Source: Nemophila menziesii (lineage: Eukaryota > Streptophyta > Magnoliopsida > Boraginales > Hydrophyllaceae). Taken from it: DNA of 64,000 nucleotides. The stretch is taken from assembly GCA_029959085.1 (NCBI GenBank), contig JARWIR010000002.1, positions 66,270,154 to 66,334,153 on the forward strand, read 5' to 3'. This document shows positions 9,154-20,852 of the stretch, piece after piece; the stretch's first letter is position 1, and every line of letters begins with the position of its first letter. The notes under the pieces are model-generated. The model worked only from the letters and a program-made list of their open reading frames with translations, searched no databases and was not told the origin of the DNA. The translations under genes and the position numbers were made by a program.

Positions 9154-11873
9154 TCAAGATTTGCGAATATAGCCTCTCCAGCAATGAGCAAGGCTATTAG
9201 CATCTACTAACCTCCATTTAATGCCCCTCTTGGGCCTGATCTCTATCACCTTAGCTGAAACAACCTCAGTGACGATGAATGGTCCCATCCATGAGTCTTT
9301 GTGACTTCATGGCCTATTCTCTGGTTTGCGGGCTTTTCATAAAACTACATGGCCAACCCCAAACTCAATGTTTGGCTCAGTATCCACAGGTCTTACGTGG
9401 ATTTCTTTTGGGACTTTATGATGTGAAAGTTTGTTGATGACAGGAACGGTGGGACCTGACTTCCTTGGTTTCTTACCCCAAACATAGAATGTCTCAGATA
9501 CATTTTTAGCATGAAGGGTAACTGTCCCTTCCCGGAAGTTGATTATGCTCTGACCGGTGGCCATGAAAGGCCTTCCAAGTATGATCTGAACCTGCTAATC
9601 TGCATCGAAATCAAGTATAACGAAATCAGTAGGGATGGTGATATTACCTGATCGGACATGAACGTCCTCCACAAATCCTCATGTCTTGGTAACTGAGTTG
9701 TCAGCAAACTGCAACTTCACTAGAACTTTCTCTGATTTATGAAGTCCAAGTCTATCGAACATGGACTTTGGCATAAGATTCACCCCTGAACCCACATCAC
9801 ACATAGCTTTCACCTGAGCATACCATTTAATTGAATAGGAAGATTAAAGCTTCCAGGATCTTTGAGCTTCAATGGTAACTCTTTCTCTACTATTCCTGAG
9901 TCTCTCTCAGCATGAGCCACAATCTCTTTTCTGGCTTCTACTACCGCTTCTTTCTAAGGAATAACTTGCGTGAAAACTTGTTGCGGTGTAAACCCTTTCT
10001 TCGCAATCTCAAGCATCTGGGCGTTGATATTTTCAGGATTATACGCCTCTACAAATGTCTTGAGTTCAATGTAACCCTTTGGATTTGTATCAAGAATGTA
10101 CGATGACACTGTTTGATCAATTGGTGGCGACTCCACCTTCTCTTCTTCTTTCTTTTCTTGCATAGCAGGTGCAACTTCTATTCTCGACTCTTTTGAGGCT
10201 TCTTCCTCTTTCTCTTTAGCTCTCTCAGCTTGTAACTTCATAACTGATCTAATCTCTTCTTGCATATCTCTCAGAAGTTGTATAAATTCCGATCCTTCGT
10301 CTGATTATTCATCCTCAGGACAGTCAGAGTCTTCAGGGTTAGACTTGGTTGGTTCTTCTTCGGTTTTAGGAACTTCCAAGGCACTTTCTGCAGCATGCGG
10401 TACTTCTTTATTATCTTTTGATTCAAGGAAAATAGCCTTACAAGCTTCGAACTCAACATTGGCATCACCTCCTTCGATAGCTTTCAATTCTCTTGCTTAC
10501 ATGATATTAGTTAAAACTTTATTCTTTTGTTCTACTTTCATTCCTAAGATCTGAACTGAAGCTTCTTGTTCTCTTAACTTTTTGTTCTGTGAATGCATAT
10601 TAGTGGTCATAAGATCCATAAAATTCTTCAATTCTTGATCACCCACAACTCCTTCTTAAGGATATTGTGGTAGGGCCTTCTGAGCTAAAGTATCGTTATA
10701 TTCATCATTGATCGGTTGTTGTGGAGGGTCAAGTCGATTATAATTTTGATTTCCCTGATATGGAGCTTGACCTCTCAGTCGGAATGAGTTATTCTGGGGG
10801 CGAGGTTTATAATGACCTGGATTAGCGGCCCCCTGTGGATTTGAATACTGCATACCTGGATGATTTCTGTTACCGAATTGGTAATTTCCTCGGCTGGATA
10901 TGAAATAAACAGATACTGGATTTCCTTCACACTCTTCCCATGTATGATTTGTTACCCTACATCATGGACAACCTTGTGCTTCTTGCACTACATTCAATGC
11001 GGCTAAATTCTTCTGCATCTCAAGCTTAACCTCTTTGATTTGATTCTCTAATGCGGCAAATTGAGCTAAGGCTGCAGTATCTGCGTCCAATCGAAGCGTA
11101 CCTATGGTATGTGTAACAGGAGCTCGCGAAAGTGGCCAACTCCTTTCTGTTTCTATGATATTTTCCATACCTTCGGCGTCTTCTGTAGGATCCATGGACT
11201 CAAAATTTACCTTTCCAAGATTATCTACCCTTAGTCTACTTTTGGAATTAATACCTTCATAAAATATGGGTAACTGTAAAGACGGGATGTAACCGTGGAG
11301 TGGACATCTAGCTAACTTCTGTTGAAACCTCGTCCATGCGTCTCCTACTTCTTCTCCATTCTCATGGCAAAACTTTGCAAGCTCGCTTTGATCTTTGAGT
11401 CTCATACTCTTCGGATAAAAAAATTTAAAGAATGCAGCTTGAAGTTCTGCCCAAGTCTTGATTGTACCTGGTGGTTGTCTATCTAGCCAATCACCAGCTT
11501 TACCGGTCAGAAAGAACGAAAACATGTGACAATACAGTTGCTCGCGTGTAATGCCAGGAGTAACATAGGCATCACAAGTCTGCATGAACTTCTGAATCGC
11601 TCTTACTGGATCTTGAACTACTGCACAACTATAGAGTCCGAAATTCTGGAATTGACTGAGCATGCCCTAATCAGGCCTGAACTTGATATTCTGGGTCTCT
11701 GGAGGACGATAACCTAATGGTTGAACATGAAACGGGGCTCCCAAGCCTAGAAGATCTTGTTCAACTCTGTTTTGATTATCCTTATTGTTTTTGTTATCTC
11801 CTACTGGTGGTACTGGTAAATGTCCTAAAGGACCAAGTGGTGGATCTCTTACTCCTTGTTGTTCTTCTGCCAT
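9154..11873 (-). pseudogene. El-2 gag-protease-IN tail polyprotein
   Basis: It starts ATGGCAGAAGAACAACAAGG. The Pro-rich N-terminus and capsid-like gag (11873-10962) are one frame with a single stop near 11664. The capsid part has GDWLDRQPPGTIKTWAELQ, typical of plant gypsy gag. A zinc knuckle C-x2-C-x4-H-x4-C (near 10970-10925) has one stop inside it. An acidic linker follows, then KLKDPGSF and the protease region with CDVGSGVNLMP (the family norm is DLGASINLMP) and ILGRPF. After about 60 more codons comes SWMGPFIVTEV and HCWRGYIRKS, the GPY/F-type tail, with stop at 9156-9154. RT, RNase H and the IN core are absent between protease and tail. Confidence 0.75.
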
Positions 11874-12085
11874 AGCTCTTCTTCCGACTCTTTATTCTTT
11901 GATACGTTTATTATAAGGTCTGAAGCTCCTTTCGGGCTCCGCAAGAGGAGGCCAAGGATGCACTTCTTAAAAATTGAAAAAGACTAAGACAAACCAACAA
12001 GAGTAAATTCGGAAAAAAAACTAAAAAATTAACTAAAAATTACTACTACTGGAAATTAATAGCCCACATGCTAACGAGACACAAG

Positions 12086-12103
12086 TCCCCGGCAACGGCG
12101 CCA
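12086..12103 (-). promoter_or_regulatory. Primer-binding site, tRNA-Asp
   Basis: The minus strand reads TGGCGCCGTTGCCGGGGA, an exact 18-nt complement of the 3' end of plant tRNA-Asp(GUC) including CCA, six bases inside the LTR end. Confidence 0.9.
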
Positions 12104-12109
12104 AAAACT

Positions 12110-13648
12110 TGGTGTCGCCTAAGGTGTGATAAAAATATTATAAATAAATACGAGAAACAATGCACTAATTACCCTAGACTTAAAACGGTACTGCAAGTAT
12201 TACAGGACGTATGCAAGTTATAATGATAAGGCAGATTCGTTCTCAGGAACTTAGTGTGTTAGAAGAATGAGCAAATGAATCAGAGTAGCAATTAATAATT
12301 AAAAGACTAGAAAATAAATATGATTGATTGATTTGGAGATGAGATTAATGACTAAATAAAAGTAAGTACAAATAATTAAATATGAGAGAAATATAAGATG
12401 AGAGAATATAGCTTTACGGTTTGCTAGTATCCACTAATCCTCCTAATTTTTCTATCTGTTTCAGTTTATAAGGGAGATAATAGCTCTTAGATATGTAGTC
12501 AGGATTCTAAATTCCCCCTATCCCCGGAGAGAGAACTAGGGTGGCGACCTCACAATCACAAGGGGACTACAAATAGGGTTATCCCATGCTACTAGGTTCG
12601 TAAGTGAGTCTGGCCTACTAATGATGATTGGTGATTAAAATAAACCCTAATGACTATCTAGTTAGGCTGGTGTTGTCAGGACCAATTCCGTACACTAGAC
12701 GTTTATGTGGTGTTTCAATAATTAGACACCCCTTCCGGGTGACCATCAAACTACTATTAACAAAGCCTAAAGTGATCAGGTTTAAGACAAACAATAAATA
12801 AAAGCACATAAATCAAATATATGGTTAAGCAGCTATAATCAATTTAAAACATATCATTCCAAAAGAAACTTAAATAGAAAGAAAATAGAATTCATAGATA
12901 ATACATAATGCAAAACCCAAGCTATGGGAAAATTAGTTCATACCTGAAGGAAATAAACTAAAAGAATGATACAAAGATGTCATCTTTCTCTCTTCAATAA
13001 CTCTAATGATAAATACTTTAAGGACTAACTTATGAGAGACAAGGATGACTTTACAAATGTTAAATGGTGTATTTATAGGTGTCTAGAAGACCTAATTTGT
13101 TTTCTTGGAGTAGAAGATAAGTAATGGACTCCTAGCCCAACGCAATTTCGTAACCCTAAAATATAAAAAAGGTAAGGTTTTGTTGTTGATTTGTTTTGGC
13201 CGTAACTCCTTCAATACTTATTCAAATGACACGTTCTGTATGCTGAAACTGATCATCTCGGAAAGCGCTACAACTTTGCTTAGACCATTCTTCCAAATTC
13301 CTAGCCAATCTTGATTTATTGATGTGGCTGGTGAAATTCAGAATTATTTGGCAACTTTATCTTTCCATATCTATCTTTTCTTCCCTTTATCTCCAATTTC
13401 CATGCATATCTTCTTTCCTTTATCTCTTAGAATTGATTTGGCATCAAATTAATCACCATATATATCTTTAAAGCTTCACAATTAACAAAAAATAAACCCA
13501 AATATGCTCTAGAAATAATAAATCATTAAATCAAGACAAGAAATAGGAAAGTGCACTATATCATGGGAAAATCGAGTATTAGACTTCCTAAAACACTAAA
13601 AATGATGTCTCCAGCTAAGATTAATTCATCACAAATAGGGAGACATCA
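12110..13648 (-). repeat. 5' LTR of El-2
   Basis: On the minus strand it starts TGATGTCTCC at 13648 and ends GGCGACACCA at 12110. The terminal inverted repeat in the first 50 bases is present. A TATA-like GTATTTATA (plus strand) lies at 13069-13077. Length 1539 bp. Confidence 0.9.
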
Positions 13649-14044
13649 GTCTTCTCCGATTTTCACTTTGATTCTATCAATTCCTTGCACTTGCCTCAGC
13701 TGGTACATGGCACTATAGTGATGTTTGTCTTCTAACTTTGTAATTCTATTTATTAGTGACACAACCCAGGCTAGAGTTTTGGGTTCAAAGTTATTCATCT
13801 CTTCTTGCGGTGCTGAGGAGGAACACTGATCTTTAGCAATTGGTTCTTCCCTCGTTGCTTTGGCCAAAACTTTCTTTCTCATGTTATACCTATGTTGTTG
13901 TGTTGGTACCTTGGGTTTTGGTTCCTTCTCAATCAATTTGCCAATGAGGATTGCTTGTTCTATTGTTGCCCCAGGTTATTTCTTGTTCTTCCCCATGATT
14001 TTTCTCTTCCTCTTGAAATCCAATGCATCTGTTCTTCTCGTCAT
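13649..14044 (-). pseudogene. El-3 ORF2, short form, truncated by El-2 insertion
   Basis: ATG at 14044 begins MTRRTDALDFKRKRKI, then one TAA stop, then PGATIEQAILIG, a basic linker, and a C-terminal segment starting LAWVVSLINRITKLEDKHH with coiled-coil character. The frame is otherwise open and runs straight into the El-2 LTR at 13648. It matches El-1 ORF2 in layout; the central domain is absent. Confidence 0.7.
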
Positions 14045-14432
14045 CCTCACTAACCCACAACTCAAGATGCACCAAGTATTAATTCAAACTTACGAATGGT
14101 TGGTGTTTCTTGAGGTTGTTGTATTGAGAAGGACTTATTTATGGTGTTTCGGTGATGGTATATGAAGAACAAATGGAGGAATTAAGCTTAATTATAGTTG
14201 AAGAAATCTTGAAAATTTGATGATTTTTGTGTTTAATGGTTTTGTGGGGTGGATTTGATGAAGTTAATATGTTTATGATGGATGAATGGAAGATTTTATT
14301 GTGTTTTGGTGTGTTGTGGAAGGTCAGATTAAGCTTTCTTAGTATTTAATGGAGTTTGGTAATGATGTATTTGTTTTTGTGAAGTTGAAGGAGGCTAGGA
14401 TTAGGGTTTCAAGAGTTTAAAGACCCTATAGA
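14045..14432 (-). promoter_or_regulatory. Putative internal promoter and leader of El-3 ORF2
   Basis: On the minus strand TCTATAGGG (14432-14424) is followed about 30 nt on by TCCTAGCCTCC (14400-14390), then a long C/A-rich leader and CTTGAGTTGTGGGTTAGTGAGG just before the ATG. Same layout as the sister elements. Confidence 0.4.
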
Positions 14433-14459
14433 CTCAGTTCTTCTTTTTTAATTCGGCAG

Positions 14460-15080
14460 AAGCTAGGGTCGCCACCTAGAAATTTAGGTTCGTTCCCTAG
14501 CTTAAAAGTCCTTCTTGGCCGAGAGCAAGTAAGGGGGCAAGGTCGCGACCTTGTTTCTTCGCGTCGAAATCCTCAAATTCTAACAGTTGTTTATTTTTTA
14601 AAATTTTGTTAATTTGATTTTTTAATGTGATATCAAATGTGTATGTTTTATTATATATTAATTAAGTTTATTTATTTATTTATTTAAATTTATTAAAAAA
14701 TTAATTTTCAACAAGATAAGGAGGGTCGCGCCCTAGCAATTAATGGATGTCATGCCAAGAGATTCCCATGAACTAGGGTCGCGCCCTAGAATGACCAGGG
14801 TTGCTACCCTTATATCGGCGATTCTATTTTCTTAGAATAGGTTGGGTCATGCCCTGGAATGAGCAGGTCGCGATCCAGAAGCATATCAGCGACATGAAGA
14901 ATACTAGCATCAGTTAGGGTGGCGACCCAGAAATTCAGGGTTGTGCCTAGATTAATTTCTATTTCGGTCGAGAGCAATGAAAGAGGCAGGGTCGCGACCT
15001 TGATTTTCCGCATCGCGAACTTGTTTTTCAGCATCGCAGCCCAGAAACAGCATTTGCGTTATTCTTTTTCTTTATATCAG
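14460..15080 (-). repeat. About eleven copies of the palindromic word AGGGTCGCGACCCT
   Basis: Variants occur near 14468, 14539, 14722, 14773 (CTAGGGTCGCGCCCTAG), 14796, 14842, 14864, 14915, 14936, 14987 and 15065. Arms AGGGT and ACCCT flank a CGCG or related centre. The intervening sequence is A/T-rich. The array lies between the polyprotein tail and ORF2, in the same place as the differently worded arrays of sister elements. Confidence 0.75.
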
Positions 15081-15496
15081 CTTGGGTCTCGACCTTACTT
15101 GCCACGTAGAAGCTCCTGGAGTTTTCGTCTTACTTTCTCGATTTCTCCTTGCCTACACAGGATAACGCAAAATTTATACTCATTTTCATTGGAAATAGTG
15201 TTCCTGATCCACCAAACTACTCACAATTTCCATTAGGGGCACTAATTTTTTCAAAATTCTTTTTTTCTCCATTTTACCACTTTGTGTATTCCTGAATCCC
15301 TGACAAAAATATTACTTGTGCATCAAATTATCATCCTACCTTTCTCTTTATGCATAGTATATACTAAATCACATAAACTGTTAAAGATATTATACACTAC
15401 TATTAACTACAATTCATGAAACTATTATACACATGAGTTTTCACCCTTATTTGGCTTTTGTTTAACGTTGTTAAGCTCGACGGGTTACCTCAAGAA

Positions 15497-16342
15497 TTAT
15501 TCCTTTCTAACATAGCCTCCCCAGTAGTGAGTGGGTCTCTTAACATCTACCAAACTTAATTTGCATCCCTTGGATTTCGCTTCTACTAACTTCTCAAAAA
15601 TAAATCTCGTGACCATGAGTGGTCCACTCCAAGAACTCTTGTGCTTACGTGCTTTTAGTGGGGGCGGGAGCTTTTAATGCGACCACGTCACCTACCCCAA
15701 ATGCTTCCTCTCCAATGGGTTCTCTTGAAACCTTCTTAGCATATTTCTTGGTCTTCTTCGAGTATGCCAGGTCTGGATTCCCTTCAATATTCGGAGGAGC
15801 TTTATTAGGTGGTTTCTTTCTTGTCTCTCTCCCCTCCGACCTTAAGGTTATCACAACCTTGGTTAGCTCTTTTGTTGCATGATCAATGGTGTCCAAGCGA
15901 AAACGCTTACCTAGAGAATTGGAGAATTTCATCGCCTTGAACACGCTAAACTTTCCCTCCTAGTCTTGCACTCGAATGATTAACTCGACATTCTCTACAT
16001 CAATCAAAGTACGCCCGTTGGATACGAATGGACACCCCAAGATGATGGAAACATTCTTATCCACGTTGTAATCAATAATAATGAAACTGCGCAGAAATAT
16101 AAAGTTACATACTTTTATGAGCACATCTTCAATCTTTCCTTTGGGCTGGGAGATAGACCTATCCACCAATTGTAAGAACAATGTAGTAGGTTTTGCATCC
16201 CCATACCTCAACTTTTCAAACACTAACCTAGGAATGAGATTGTTACTTGCACCTAAATCACACAAAGCTATCCCTTGCCATTCTTCACCAACGGAAATGG
16301 GATATTGAAACTCCCAGGATCTTTCAATTTCGTAGGAAACTT
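15497..16342 (-). pseudogene. El-3 protease and IN GPY/F tail fragment
   Basis: The minus-strand frame has ISVGEEWQGIALCDLGASNN (protease active-site region with DLGAS), ending in ILGCPF and RTLIDVENVELIIRVQD; the usual ILGRPF is changed. A linker with REPIGEEAFGVGDVVALK follows, then HKSSWSGPLMVTRF and HYWGGYVRKE with stop at 15499-15497, the GPY/F-type tail. A frameshift lies just before the protease. The gag part is missing, replaced by the El-4 LTR at 16343. No RT or IN core lies between protease and tail. Confidence 0.7.
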
Positions 16343-17910
16343 TGGTGGGTACTTGTGTGTTATAAAATAATGCAATAAAAGTAAAGGAATAAAGGATCCA
16401 CATACCGCAAGTGTACGGGTCGTTCCAAGTAATAAATAAGTAAATACGGGAAACTCGTCTCCACAGGGATTTAAGTAGTCATTCTAACTTCGTGATCAAT
16501 GTTAGAATAGATAGTTTTAATTGTCTTAAATACAAAGATAAGCAATGAAGTATTTTGTTTTCTAATTAAATAAATAATAGTAAACTAAATAAGTAACAAA
16601 CAAGTATGCAAATAATATAAGGAGATGCAAGTATGAATCTATCCTATTAAATCTATGATTACTAAGAATAAGGGTGAATGGGAAATATCACAATAGTCGG
16701 GACTCTATAATCTCCTAGACCCATGTCGGGTGAACCTAGGAGCTATCCTAAAGTACTATAAACCCCTATATGGGCGAATATGCCTCTTCAGATGATAAGT
16801 TCTTTTACCTCTTTGGCTACGTGGTTAGGCAAGCTTGTCGGTCAAATAACGGACACAACGCGTCTATATTCTATTTCTGTAATTAAACCCCCCCTGTCGG
16901 ATGATCACTCGCCACTATGTGAATAGCCTATTACTAAAACCTACACTTGATTCATGACGTCAATGATAGTAAACAAGCACACGAATTTATTCAAGGGAAA
17001 TTAAGAATAAATTCAATTAAATAATAAAATCCCAGATTCAAATTAAAACAGAAAAACAATAATCAATTATTCATATAATTACAATCCTAAAGAGAAATTA
17101 TGCATAATAAAACTCTTGAATAAATAGCTTAGAAATACCTCATATACAAAATAGATCTAATACTAATTTACCCAAAGAATAGAGATGGAGAAGTGTTGAA
17201 TTGATGTAGTTAAGCTCTAGCTCTTGCTTCTTCCTCCTCTAGATCCTCTTGATTGCTTCTATGATGAATTATGTATGTATATTAAGCTTATGCAGACAAG
17301 GGATGCTTTTCTAAGGTTTATAACTGATATATATATAGGTGCTAGGTCGAAATCTTGGAGTAGGGGTCAAGTAAAAGAGTCCAAGCCCAACTCAAATTCG
17401 TAACCCTAAAATCTAGAAAAGGTAAGAAACTGTTGCTGTTTTGTTTTGGCCGTAACTGCTTCAATACTTATCAGTTTGATGCGTTCCAATAGTCAAAACT
17501 TGTCGTCTCAGAAAGCTCTTTAACGTTTCTTCAGACCATTCTTCCAAATTCCTAGCCAATCTTGAGTTATGATCACGTTTGTGTACGTGGGTGGTGAAAT
17601 TCAGATTTATTTGGCAGCTTTTCCTTTCCTAGTTGAACTCTGTTTCCTTCTATCTCCTGATTTCTTCAAGATCTTATTTCCTTATCTCCTTAGAATTGAT
17701 TTGGCATCTAATTTAATTCCATATTATCTTTAAAGTTTCATATTAACACACAAATTAAACCAAATATGCTATAAAAATAATAATTCATCAAATCAAGACA
17801 AGAAATAGGAATATTACGAATTAAGCACAAAAGTCAATATAAAAACACCATTTTCTACCTAAAATGATGTCTCCTAAGGGCTTATATTTAGAACAATAAG
17901 GGAGACATCA
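16343..17910 (-). repeat. 3' LTR of El-4
   Basis: On the minus strand it starts TGATGTCTCC at 17910 and ends ACACACAAGTACCCACCA at 16343. The end resembles El-6 and El-8 LTRs (ACACACAAAGGACCACCA) more than El-1/El-2. Length 1568 bp. Confidence 0.85.
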
Positions 17911-18610
17911 AGACTCCCAACTCAAACTTGTATCGTCCCGATACAATAAAAAATAAGAACATAGGGAAGTCTCTAAAATATCAGCTAATGTCAGTTAAGC
18001 ACAGGGGAGAAGAAGATAGCAGAATATATAGAATAAATTCAAAGCAAATACTTAGAAAATTTCATATAATAGTATTTACAGACTACATACCTGCACACTT
18101 GTAATATCTACAATCAACACGACTTGAATTCAAGATTGGATTAGCTTCGCAATGTAAGAAGGAGAGGATCTTTACTCAGTTTACCAAGAAGGCTATAGAT
18201 TGTTCATCGAACTTCACTAGTATTCAAAGATCCACTTAACTATTCTCTAACGGATCAATCACTTCTAGATTACATAGCAAAGAATCATAAGGTCTTTAGG
18301 GTTGTAATGTCGGCTTAGGGACGGTATGATAAGTATATTTGGATACATTAGAGTGAGATTTTGGCTCTCCCCTCACCAGCCATCAACGAATCTCCCTAGA
18401 GCTTGAGTTACTCTTATAAAACGTTCTCACTCAACCCAATGAATTCCTTGATGCACTAGTTAGCATACCCAATAACCCAATTAAAGCATAAAAATGTTCA
18501 CAAAAAAAATTCCTCTTTGCCGGTCCAAATATATATTCTTTTCATATAAATTTTTCTTTTGTATAGCTATGACTCTCTTTTTGATGTTGAGATATCATGC
18601 TATTTTTTCA
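16343..18610 (-). mobile_element. El-4: 3' end of an Athila-like element (LTR plus 3' non-coding region)
   Basis: The minus-strand 3' LTR (17910-16343) is joined to about 700 bp of the family's 3' non-coding region (17911-18610) including the pre-PPT hairpin at 17928-17946. The interior stops abruptly near 18610 within the A/T-rich part, so the rest is deleted. The LTR end is inserted into the El-3 protease; the left flank AACTT (16338-16342) would be its target duplication, with no partner visible. Confidence 0.75.
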
Positions 18611-18768
18611 TTTTGTACCTGTTTAGTTTGTTTTCCACCCATTTCAGTGGCTATTGCGAGTGATGCAGTCATTTGATCATTTGATTCCATTGCAGTCGCT
18701 TCGGATGGTGCAGGCGGTTTCTCCGGCGGGATGGTGTCGCCGACCAGGAGCGGTGGCGGGGTACTCAT
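18611..18768 (-). other. Start of an unidentified ORF (gag-like?)
   Basis: ATG at 18768 opens a minus-strand frame beginning MSTPPPLLVGDTIPPEKPPA with a Pro-rich then Ser/Thr/Met-rich composition. It runs into El-4 sequence at about 18610. Its G+C content is higher than the surroundings. It could be the N-terminus of a retroelement gag or of a host gene truncated by El-4. I see no diagnostic motif. Confidence 0.3.
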
Positions 18769-19256
18769 GTTACCGTTGAAAAGAGTTGTTTTGTGTTTCC
18801 TGATTTCTTGGAGCGTTTTAGACTTAGTCAATACAAAGAGTAATAAGATATTTTTAAAAGATAAATATACCTTTATTTTTACATAACCTAACATATTTAA
18901 TTATTAATTATATTTTTTAAAGCCATAACTAACTATCATTAGCTTTCGACTTTTATAAACGGTATTGTCGTTTTTGACCAATTATAACTCTATAAATATA
19001 CTAAAATATTCTAAATCAAGATCACACTTACATAAAAAATCTTCAAAATATATACAAATTTATGTTGTTCTTTGATTAAATTAAACATTTGTTATTAGTT
19101 AGTTAAATCTAATTTTGAAATTAATATATTTCCCATCTAGATTAAAAATTCATATATATGATAATAAATAATTTTATACTATTAGATTTTATTTATATCT
19201 AAAATTATAATTTAGTTTAAAGGGATAAAAGATGGCCTGCAACAGTGTATTGTAAC
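18769..19256. other. A/T-rich intergenic DNA
   Basis: No ORF, repeat or structured element recognised. Confidence 0.5.
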
Positions 19257-19270
19257 GATGTACCTTTGTT

Positions 19271-19728
19271 TTTTTTTCATTACAGGGGAGATCCTAAAGG
19301 ATCATGAGTTACAAATAAAACAAGCCAAAAACACTAGCCTAAGACATCATTAATTAAGCCTGGACTATGGACTAATCGTGGGACCTTCCACCCCATCCGA
19401 TCTCTAGTAAGGACACCCCAAATACCATCAGAAGGATTATTATGCTTGTGCAAGAAATCGCCTTGGGATAACCCAAACTTTGCCAGCCAATCCGTGCACT
19501 CGTTTCCTTCTCTAAAAATACTTTTCAGCTTGAACGAATCATTCCGCTTAAGACTATGTTTAATCCTACGAACCCAGCTAGCCAAAGGCCCATTACCATA
19601 CTCTTCCTTCTCCAATAATTCTAACGCCTCTCGTGAATCAATTTCTATCTCTACTTCCGTCAAACCTAGCTCCTCCACCAAACAAAGACCTTGTCTTAGT
19701 GCAATAATCTCTATGCCGATTATCATAG
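19271..19728 (-). mobile_element. 5'-truncated L1-type LINE end with RNase H domain and 14-bp target duplication
   Basis: GATGTACCTTTGTT occurs at 19257-19270 and 19729-19742. Between them, on the minus strand, is an ORF end with RNase H-like features: EIIALRQGLCLVEELGL, VEIEIDSREAL (acidic active-site region) and IFREGNECTDWLAKFGLSQG (His/Asn-Asp region), then a short 3' UTR ending in an A-run (the T-run from 19269). This is the RVT_3-type RNase H found at the C-terminus of plant L1 LINEs. The 5' end is truncated at about 19728, the usual result of target-primed reverse transcription. Confidence 0.85.
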
Positions 19729-19939
19729 ATGTACCTTTGTTGTCACAATATGGATTGATCATAACAATAAGTGATTTGAAGAGAGTGTCTGCATAAAATC
19801 AACCAAAACACTAAGGGATGTGGTAAAAATACACTAATATATATGGGAAAAATACAGAGATTGGGTATGTTCGAGCTTGGGGAAGAAGGCGAGATAGTAG
19901 GTTAATCATTTCATCAAGAAGCACACTAGTGATGTGGGT

Positions 19940-20330
19940 CAAGCCGGCATGCAACGTTAAACACAACATTGATGGTTGTATAGCACTAAGGACTAGTAGA
20001 GAGGGAATTGGGGACTTTGTCGTGATATCAAAGGAGATTTCTTAGGAGTTTTAGCAAATTCTTGTAAGGTAAAATCGCCTTTCAAGCGGAACTCTCTGCG
20101 TGTAGTAGATTTATATATGATGGTTACGTATGAGACGATGTTCATCAAGATCGATAGAAACAAGGGGGCTTGGTGGGATATAGAGTGTAAAATTATACTT
20201 GCAAATCATGCTACTTTTGAGACTATTTATGTGTATCGTAAGACGAATTCTTATGTGAATTGGTTGGTAAGTATGGAAGTCGCAACAAGGGGAGACCCAA
20301 CACCGTGCACGAACCCAACTAAAGTATTAT
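19940..20330 (+). pseudogene. Second, decayed LINE RNase H fragment, plus strand
   Basis: Several plus-strand frames together read as an RNase H domain: INIDGC-like start (VKHNIDGC), RDIKGDFLGVLANSCK-like, then ECKIILANHATFETIYVYRK and TNSYVNWLVSMEVATRG. This is similar to the REGNxCADWLA region of plant LINEs. Stops and frameshifts break it. It is independent of the minus-strand LINE at 19271-19728. Confidence 0.5.
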
Positions 20331-20852
20331 AGAAATTCTTAACACAAGATAGGAGCGGATGCGCATCACCGCGTACTATAATAGGCTCTCTTTCGAATAT
20401 TTAGTAAGTCTAGTTGTACTTACCACAGTCTGGCATAGATCTCAGTGGTATGGTAAAAAAATCATAATCAAGCATGTTAACTGTCATATTGATCCTCTTC
20501 TTAAAACCTTAATAGTTAAAACTATGGTTATACAGTCGATTATACATGGTTTTGGTTTTAAATCGTAACCATTGTCATCCCTAATTTGGTTGCAATTTTT
20601 TACATGATCACATAAAGATAGAATGAAAAATGATAACCAGTATACAAGTGAGAACAGTAATTATCCGGAATATTTTTAATTTTAGCTATAGTAGTTAATT
20701 ACCGCACTAAGTTTTGATTGACAAATAAGGTTTTCTCTTTTACACCTTGGGAGATGAGAACGCAAGAAGAGCGTACTAGTTGATTTATGCTTTGTTTGCA
20801 TAAATTTAATTTTGTTTATTAATGTCCAATTTCACGTGAAACTTACCACAAA
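20331..20852. other. 3' flank of the homeobox gene
   Basis: Downstream of the stop codon on the minus strand. It should contain the 3' UTR and polyadenylation site; A/T-rich, with no other feature recognised. Confidence 0.4.

Larger units (their letters stand above)
5456..13648 (-). mobile_element. El-2: non-autonomous Athila-like element, minus strand
   Basis: Reading from high to low coordinates: 5' LTR (13648-12110), an exact tRNA-Asp PBS, gag-PR-IN tail (11873-9154), palindromic spacer, promoter-like leader, ORF2 (8218-7011), conserved 3' non-coding region and polypurine tract (to 5456). The 3' LTR is not in the window, because El-1 is inserted immediately inside it. El-2 itself sits in the ORF2 of El-3; the 5 bases after its LTR are GTCTT (13649-13653), and the partner copy should lie left of the window. 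No RT, RNase H or IN core is visible, so it is non-autonomous. Confidence 0.85.
13649..16342 (-). mobile_element. El-3: internal fragment of an Athila-like element, split by El-2 and El-4
   Basis: The minus strand shows protease, GPY/F tail, palindromic spacer, promoter-like leader and ORF2. The 3' end is cut by El-2 inside ORF2; the 5' end is cut in the protease by the El-4 LTR. No LTR of its own is in the window. It is the oldest member of this nest. Confidence 0.75.
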
